Positions 1-5,809 of a stretch of DNA of 5,809 nucleotides are shown here, one piece after another. The notes beneath the pieces were generated by a model that did no database searches, was not told the origin of the DNA, and saw only the letters and a program-made list of their open reading frames with translations. The DNA is taken from contig JAAXJP010000018.1 in the NCBI GenBank assembly GCA_012269805.1, positions 290 to 6,098 on the forward strand, given 5' to 3'. How positions within the stretch are numbered: position 1 is the stretch's first letter; each line of letters begins with the position of its first letter. A program made the position numbers and the translations under genes. The stretch is from Rubrivirga sp. (GTDB lineage: Bacteria > Bacteroidota > Rhodothermia > Rhodothermales > Rubricoccaceae).

Positions 1-18
1 GTCCCCCCCTCCCGCCTC

Positions 19-1668
19 ATGTCCCAGCGTGCCCGCGTCGGCGTCCTCACCCACGGCTCCCTCGCCGGCGGCGTCGAGATGAAGCTCTCGCCGTCGCGGT
101 CCGTCGAGTCCGTCACGGCCGGCACGTTCGTCGTGGTCGAGGGCGAGGCGTACGACTTCTTCTCCCTCATCACGGACCTCAAGATCGACGCGGCCAACGA
201 GGGCATCCTGCTCCGGCCGCCGGGCGAGGACGAGGAGTTGCTCCGGCGCGTGCTCCAGGGCTCCGGGACCTACGCGACCGTCTCGCTCCGCCCGCAGCTG
301 ATGGTCGAGAACGGGCTGAGCGATCGCGCCCCGCTCCCCGTCAAGACGATCCCGGCCCACTTCTCGGCCGTCGGCGAGGCGACCGACGACGACGTGGCCC
401 GCGTGTTCGGGTCCGAGGCGGCCGATGGCGGCGACCGCTTTCTCCACGTCGGCACGCCGCTGGGGATGGACTCGCCCGTGTGCCTCGACCTCGCCCGGTT
501 CGTGGAGCGCTCGAACGCGGTGTTCGGCAAGACCGGGACGGGCAAGAGCTTCCTGACGCGCCTCCTGCTGGCGGGCACGATCGCGACCGGCCGCGCGGCG
601 TCGCTCGTGTTCGACATGCACGGCGAGTACGGGTACGCTGTTCGCCAGGAGGCGGGCGAGGGCGAGGGCGCGTTCGTGCAAGGCCTCAAGGACCTCTTCC
701 CGACGCGCGTGCAACTGGTCACGCTCGACCCGCAGGCCCTCCGTCGCCGCCACCAGTCGGCCGACGTCGAGCTCCACCTCTACGCCGACCAGGTCGAGCC
801 GGAGGACGTGCTCCCGCTCCGCGAGACCCTGAACCTCAACGCCACGGCGACCGAGAGCACGTACGGGCTCAAAAAGCAGTACGGCAAGAACTGGCTGTCG
901 CGGCTGCTCAAGGCGGAGCCGGCGGAGGTCGAGGCGATGGCCGAGGAGACCGGCGCCCACCCCGGCGCGCTCTCCGCCCTCAAACGGAAGCTCGACCGGC
1001 TCGACGGCCTCCCGTTTTTCCACACCGAGCCCTCGGCCGGCAAGCGCGACGCGATCGACGAGCTGTTCGAGTCGCTCGACCGGGGCCGGTCGGTCGTGCT
1101 CCAGTTCGGTCGGTACAAGTCGCTCCTCGTCTACCTCCTCGTCGCCAACGTCATCACGCGGCGGCTCCGCGACCGCTACGAGCGGAAGATGGAGGAATAC
1201 GAGGCCACCAAAAGCGAGGCCGACAAGCCGCAGCAGCTCCTCATCACGATCGAGGAGGCCCACAACTTCCTCGGCCCCGAGACCGCCCGCGAGACGCCGT
1301 TCGGGAAGATCGCCCGCGAGATGCGGAAGTTTTTCGTGTCGCTCCTCATCGTCGACCAACGGCCGAGCGGGATCGACGAGGAGGTGCTCTCGCAGATCGG
1401 GACGAAGTTGGTCGCCCAGCTCAACGACGAGAAGGACATCGCGGCGGCCCTCGTCGGGACGCCCGGAGCGAGCGGGCTCCGCCAGATCCTCGCCTCGCTC
1501 GACTCGAAGCAGCAGGCGCTGCTGCTCGGCCACGCGGTCCCGATGCCGATCACGATTCGAACCCGCGACTACGGCCCGGACTTTTTCGACGACGTCCGCG
1601 CCCGCCTCGGGGGCCCGGCCGGCGAGACCGCCGAGGCGCTCCAGGCCGAGATGGGCTCGCTGTTCTAG
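19..1668 (+). CDS. HerA-like ATPase / DNA translocase (DUF87, HAS-barrel)
   Basis: The 549-residue protein looks like a stand-alone HerA/FtsK-superfamily ATPase. Family knowledge: HerA forms hexameric rings that translocate DNA with ATP and usually works with a nuclease such as NurA in end resection, or with other effectors in defence. Visible in order: a beta-rich N-terminus resembling a HAS-barrel (about residues 5-100, with VGVLTHGSL and FVVVEG); Walker A GKTGTGKS at 170-177; the HerA-typical DMHGEYG at 199-205; a Walker B-type segment LLITIEEAHNF at 407-417 with E412/E413; and QRPSGIDEEVLSQ from 447, whose R448 matches the position of the HerA arginine finger. The C-terminus (about 509-525) has the usual ITIRTRDYG-like end. 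Length is normal for the family. ATG 19 is chosen because the barrel starts right after it; the frame stays open to the window edge, so a slightly earlier start is possible. The leader is all but free of purines. No nuclease partner is in view; the gene to the left is unseen. The family is clear, the exact role is not. Confidence 0.9.
   Translation: MSQRARVGVLTHGSLAGGVEMKLSPSRSVESVTAGTFVVVEGEAYDFFSLITDLKIDAANEGILLRPPGEDEELLRRVLQGSGTYATVSLRPQLMVENGLSDRAPLPVKTIPAHFSAVGEATDDDVARVFGSEAADGGDRFLHVGTPLGMDSPVCLDLARFVERSNAVFGKTGTGKSFLTRLLLAGTIATGRAASLVFDMHGEYGYAVRQEAGEGEGAFVQGLKDLFPTRVQLVTLDPQALRRRHQSADVELHLYADQVEPEDVLPLRETLNLNATATESTYGLKKQYGKNWLSRLLKAEPAEVEAMAEETGAHPGALSALKRKLDRLDGLPFFHTEPSAGKRDAIDELFESLDRGRSVVLQFGRYKSLLVYLLVANVITRRLRDRYERKMEEYEATKSEADKPQQLLITIEEAHNFLGPETARETPFGKIAREMRKFFVSLLIVDQRPSGIDEEVLSQIGTKLVAQLNDEKDIAAALVGTPGASGLRQILASLDSKQQALLLGHAVPMPITIRTRDYGPDFFDDVRARLGGPAGETAEALQAEMGSLF
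1665..1668. other. Shared CTAG stop overlap of convergent genes
   Basis: The plus-strand HerA-like gene ends with TAG at 1666-1668. The minus-strand histidine kinase ends with TAG read from 1667 to 1665. The two stop codons share the 4-base palindrome CTAG, so the genes overlap tail to tail by 4 bases. No space remains for a dedicated terminator, so at least one transcript must run into the other gene antisense or end inside coding sequence. Confidence 0.95.
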
Positions 1669-2987
1669 GTGTTGGTCGGTTCCGGGGCTGGCTCGACGAC
1701 CGGGTCCGCTGCCTCGAGGACGATCTTGAACGTCGCGCCCTCCCCGGGCGCTGAGCTGTCGACGGTGATCTGGCCGGCGTGGTACTCGTCGACGATCCGT
1801 CGGGCGAGGCTGAGTCCCAGCCCCCACCCGCGGCGCTTGGTCGAGAAGCCTGGCCGGAACACGTGGCGGGCCGTCGCGCGGTCCATCCCCTTGCCCGTGT
1901 CGCGCACGAGGAGCACCACCTCGCCACTCAGCTCGGTCCCGGTGATCGCGATCCGGTGCGGCCCGGGGACGCCCTCCATCGCGTCGAGCGCGTTCTTGAG
2001 CAGGTTCTCGATCACCCACTCGAACAGCTCCACGTTGAGCCGCGCCGTCAGCCAGTCGGGCACGTCGACGGCGATCGTGACGGGCGGCCCGCTCGTCGGC
2101 ACGCGGCGGCGGATGTAGTCGGCGACGGTGTCGAGGACGGGGCGGACGGGCGTCGGGACGAGCGCGGGGACGGAACCGATCTTTTCGAACCGGTCGGCCA
2201 CCCGGCGAAGACGCTCGACGTCGTGTTCGAGCTCGTCGGCCACCATCTCCGGGTCCGCGGCATCGCCGAGGCGGAGGAGCTCGACCCACCCCATCATCGA
2301 GGACAGCGGCGTCCCGAGCTGGTGGGCGGCCTCCTTCGCCATGCCCACCCACAGGCTCGACTGCTCGCTCCGGCGGACGTACGAGAACCCGAGGTACCCG
2401 ACGAGCACGAAGAGCGCCACGACGGCCAGCTGGACGTATGGGAACAGCCGGATCATCCGCGCCAGCGGACTCTCGCCGTAGTGGACGAGCTGGCCGCCGA
2501 ACCCCTCGATCCGGATCGGCGGGTGGACGTCGTCCATCTCCCGGGCGAGCGCGAGGAGGTCGGCGTCCTCGGGCACGTTGCGCGAGAGCGTCGCCGCCGT
2601 CATGGCCGTGTCGGTGATGACGGCCGGGATCGAGAACCGGTTGGGCTCGATGATCTCCGAGAACACGAAGTCGAGCCCGTCCGACGGCGGCCCGTCGCGG
2701 AGCGTGTCGACGGCGGCGAGGAGCGCGTCGCGCCGGGCCGGGTCGAGGTCGCCGGCCCGGACCGCCTCGGCGATGCCGTCCCACACCTCAGGCCCGGGGC
2801 CGGCCGCCTGGGCGGAGACCTGGAACTGGAACTCGATGGCCTGCGCCCAGAGCTCGACGGCCTGCTCGTCCTGCGCCTCGAGCCGGTCCGCCAGCCGCTG
2901 CGTAAAGGCCAGCGACGCGACGCCGATGGCGACGGCGGCCAGGATGAGGCCGAGCTTGAGCTTCGTGCTCGTGCGGTAGGCCGACAC
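1665..2987 (-). CDS. Membrane sensor histidine kinase, HAMP-less, H-Q-L-G-T-P H-box
   Basis: A 440-residue inner-membrane sensor kinase of a two-component system. TM1 spans about residues 10-29 and TM2 about 182-204, framing a sensor region of roughly 150 residues (30-180) not recognised as a named domain. Only about ten residues separate TM2 from the H-box, so there is no room for a HAMP linker. The H-box KEAAHQLGTPLSS has the phospho-acceptor H222. The ATPase domain shows the N-box ENLLKNALDAM (327-337), G1 box RDTGKGMD (362-369), F-box VFRPGFSTK (376-384) and G2 box RGWGLGLSLARR (386-397). The C-terminal tail (about 427-440) is Pro/Glu-rich. The start is GTG at 2987; an in-frame TGA lies 22 bases upstream (3011-3009), and the next Met would delete TM1. 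The gene lies 62 bases downstream of purA on the same strand and may be co-transcribed. No response regulator is in the window, so ligand and partner are unknown. Confidence 0.92.
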   Translation of the reverse strand: MSAYRTSTKLKLGLILAAVAIGVASLAFTQRLADRLEAQDEQAVELWAQAIEFQFQVSAQAAGPGPEVWDGIAEAVRAGDLDPARRDALLAAVDTLRDGPPSDGLDFVFSEIIEPNRFSIPAVITDTAMTAATLSRNVPEDADLLALAREMDDVHPPIRIEGFGGQLVHYGESPLARMIRLFPYVQLAVVALFVLVGYLGFSYVRRSEQSSLWVGMAKEAAHQLGTPLSSMMGWVELLRLGDAADPEMVADELEHDVERLRRVADRFEKIGSVPALVPTPVRPVLDTVADYIRRRVPTSGPPVTIAVDVPDWLTARLNVELFEWVIENLLKNALDAMEGVPGPHRIAITGTELSGEVVLLVRDTGKGMDRATARHVFRPGFSTKRRGWGLGLSLARRIVDEYHAGQITVDSSAPGEGATFKIVLEAADPVVEPAPEPTNT

Positions 2988-3049
2988 GGCGAGGTCGGGA
3001 GGCGGAGGTCAGGGGTCGGAGCAGAGGGAAACTCCGAACGCTGAGCTCG
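2988..3049 (-). promoter_or_regulatory. Short purA-to-kinase spacer with pyrimidine-rich leader
   Basis: This 62-base spacer separates the purA stop from the kinase GTG on the minus strand. The last 28 bases or so before the GTG are pyrimidine-rich and read roughly in 7-base steps (GACCCCT, GACCTCC, GCCTCCC, GACCTCG), with no GGAGG-like site. A weak 6-bp stem, TCGGAG at 3016-3021 with CTCCGA at 3032-3037 and a 10-base loop, could form. It has no U-tract and is not a convincing terminator. The spacer is compatible with co-transcription of purA and the kinase. Confidence 0.4.
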
Positions 3050-4742
<1,693 letters not shown>

Positions 4743-4750
4743 GACAGGAA

Positions 4751-4788
4751 GAGGGGCGGGCCGCCCAAGCTACGGGCGCCCGCCCCTC
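4751..4788 (-). promoter_or_regulatory. Strong hairpin in the STAS gene leader
   Basis: Bases 4751-4761 (GAGGGGCGGGC) pair perfectly with 4778-4788. After one bulged C (4762), 4763-4766 GCCC pairs with 4774-4777 GGGC, closing a 7-base loop. This gives 15 pairs, nearly all G-C. It ends eight bases before the STAS ATG, so if it lies in the mRNA it would sit at the ribosome-docking region. The AT-richer loop carries TAGCTTGG on the minus strand (4772-4765), a near match to the Bacteroidota -7 element TAnnTTTG, but no matching upstream TTTG was found, so no promoter is called there. Confidence 0.6.
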
Positions 4789-4790
4789 CC

Positions 4791-4810
4791 GACGGCCCCG
4801 CGGGGCCGTC
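4791..4810. repeat. Perfect 20-bp GC palindrome
   Basis: GACGGCCCCG followed directly by CGGGGCCGTC is a perfect self-complementary 20-mer with no spacer. It lies between the leader hairpin of the STAS gene and the hairpin after secF. With no loop it would form a tight cruciform or, in RNA, an 8-pair hairpin with a 4-base loop. It could be a protein-binding dyad or part of a termination region; the sequence alone does not decide. Confidence 0.7.
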
Positions 4811-4823
4811 CGTTCCGTGAAGC

Positions 4824-4850
4824 GTCGGGGGCTCCGTCCGGAGCCCCGAC
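4824..4850 (-). terminator. Hairpin after secF, possible terminator without U-tract
   Basis: Ten bases past the secF stop codon, the minus strand forms an 11-pair stem: GTCGGGGCTCC pairs with GGAGCCCCCGAC, with one bulged C and the 4-base loop GGAC. Position and stability fit a terminator for the secF transcript. The bases that follow (GCTTCACGGAAC) contain no run of T, so intrinsic termination of the classical kind is doubtful. It could instead protect the 3' end of the secF mRNA or act together with the two hairpins behind it. Confidence 0.5.
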
Positions 4851-4860
4851 CAGGCCTCGC

Positions 4861-5793
4861 CTACGCGTTCGCCGTGACCACGCGCCGGGCCGGCGCGTAC
4901 CGCTCGCGCAGCGCGACGACGATCGGGCTCGCCACGAAGATCGACGAGTACGTCCCGATCGCGATGCCCACGAGGAGCGCGAGCGAGAAGCCCTTGAGGA
5001 CCTCGCCGCCGATCAGGAACAGGATCAGGACCGCGATGAGCGTCGTGCCCGAGGTCAGGATCGTCCGCGACAGCGTCGTGTTGATGGCCCGGTTGGCCGT
5101 CTCGGCGTACGGCTCCGTCTTGAAGAGGAGCGCGTACTCGCGGATCCGGTCGAACACGACGACGGTGTCGTTGATCGAGTAGCCGACGATCGTCAAGAGC
5201 GCCGCGATGATGGCCTGGTCGATCTGGAGCGAGAACGGCGTCACGTTGTGGAACAGCGCGAACAGCCCGAGCACGATCACGACGTCGTGGGCCAGCGTGA
5301 GCACGGCGGCCACGGCGTAGCGCCAGTCGAACCGGACGAAGATGTACAGGAGGATCACGAACAGGGCGCCGAGCACGAGGACGATCGCCTTCTCCTTGAG
5401 GTCCGACGCGATGCGGGGGCCGACCGAGTAGGTCCCGTCGACGCGTGGGCTCGAGCCCGCGAACGAGCTCTCGATCGTGTTGACGACCGTGTTCTGGAGG
5501 GCCTCGGCGTCGCCGCCGGCGGCCGTCCGGATCAGGAGCGTCTGCTCGTTGCCGTACTCCTTGACCTCGAAGATCTCGCCGGTCGCGTCGCCAAGCGCCG
5601 AAGCGGCCTCAGTGGACGGGATGGCGGTCTCGGTGGTGACGATGAACTCGGTGCCGCCCTTGAAGTCGATCCCGGCCTCGAGGCCCGGGTAGATCAGGGA
5701 GACGATGGCGACCAGGAGCAGGACGCCCGAGATGATGTAGCTGTCCTTGTTCGAGCTCAGAAAGTCGAACGAGGTGTTTTCAAAAATGCGCAT
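4861..5793 (-). CDS. secF: Protein translocase subunit SecF
   Basis: Inner-membrane RND-type subunit that works with SecD to use the ion gradient to pull proteins out of the SecYEG channel. The 310-residue product has the SecF plan: TM1 about 18-36; the conserved GIDFKGGTEF at 41-50; a periplasmic P4-like region about 50-120; SVGPRIASDL at 123-132; five further membrane segments at about 136-154, 160-182, 193-213, 244-262 and 268-296; and the typical SINDTVVVFDRIRE at 206-219 in and after TM4. Length is normal for a separate SecF, so this is not a SecDF fusion. ATG 5793 is chosen because MRIFENTSFDFL is a typical SecF beginning. On the minus strand an in-phase-independent TGA lies one base before the ATG (5797-5795). 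It could be the end of secD, but only 16 bases are visible beyond the start. Three hairpins follow the gene. Confidence 0.96.
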   Translation of the reverse strand: MRIFENTSFDFLSSNKDSYIISGVLLLVAIVSLIYPGLEAGIDFKGGTEFIVTTETAIPSTEAASALGDATGEIFEVKEYGNEQTLLIRTAAGGDAEALQNTVVNTIESSFAGSSPRVDGTYSVGPRIASDLKEKAIVLVLGALFVILLYIFVRFDWRYAVAAVLTLAHDVVIVLGLFALFHNVTPFSLQIDQAIIAALLTIVGYSINDTVVVFDRIREYALLFKTEPYAETANRAINTTLSRTILTSGTTLIAVLILFLIGGEVLKGFSLALLVGIAIGTYSSIFVASPIVVALRERYAPARRVVTANA

Positions 5794-5809
5794 GTCAGGG
5801 GGAGGAAGT

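Noticed and set aside
480..1754. 424-residue plus-strand frame overlapping the HerA-like gene
   Set aside because: Extremely Arg/Pro/Gly-rich, no motif, and it lies in another frame of a gene with intact family motifs. It is a GC-driven shadow frame.
3016..3037. Terminator between purA and the kinase gene
   Set aside because: Only six pairs with a 10-base loop and no T-run; too weak to call.
1779..3044. 421-residue plus-strand frame antisense to the histidine kinase
   Set aside because: Composition is dominated by Arg, Asp, Glu and Val with no domain. The opposite strand encodes all kinase boxes. High third-position GC keeps the antisense frame open.
4765..4772. Possible Bacteroidota -7 promoter element TAGCTTGG (minus strand) before the STAS gene
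   Set aside because: Differs from TAnnTTTG by one base, lies in a hairpin loop, and has no TTTG-like -33 element at a suitable distance.

Overview
The window is a GC-rich stretch of ordinary-looking bacterial chromosome, almost fully coding. It holds five genes: one on the plus strand and four on the minus strand. The best guess for the host is a high-GC member of the Rhodothermota/Bacteroidota side of the tree. This rests on the absence of any Shine-Dalgarno-like sequence before the five starts, the H-Q-L-G-T-P type of histidine-kinase H-box, and the strong GC bias that keeps long antisense frames open. The assignment is an inference and has not been tested by a search.

Layout. Positions 19-1668 (+) encode a HerA-like, DUF87-type hexameric ATPase/DNA translocase. 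It converges on a membrane sensor histidine kinase (1665-2987, -), and the two stop codons share the palindrome CTAG. Behind the kinase, all on the minus strand, lie purA (adenylosuccinate synthase, 3050-4327), a small STAS-domain anti-sigma-factor antagonist (4401-4742) and secF (4861-5793). In transcription order the minus-strand block reads secF, STAS, purA, histidine kinase. secD probably lies just beyond the right edge.

The genes do not form an obvious single pathway. They cover protein export (SecF), partner-switch regulation (STAS), AMP synthesis (PurA), signal sensing (kinase without a response regulator in view) and DNA translocation/repair (HerA-like). No mobile element, CRISPR array, tRNA or rRNA was seen.

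The non-coding parts hold the less ordinary signals. The 73-base gap between the STAS gene and purA is built from two facing arrays of a degenerate 7-base unit (about YCCTCRT) that form an imperfect inverted repeat. The 118-base gap between secF and the STAS gene packs three strong GC hairpins in tandem. All five start codons follow a pyrimidine-rich, C-ending leader, the opposite of a Shine-Dalgarno sequence. No convincing new multi-gene system is visible. The best lead for one is whether the HerA-like ATPase has a nuclease partner just left of the window.
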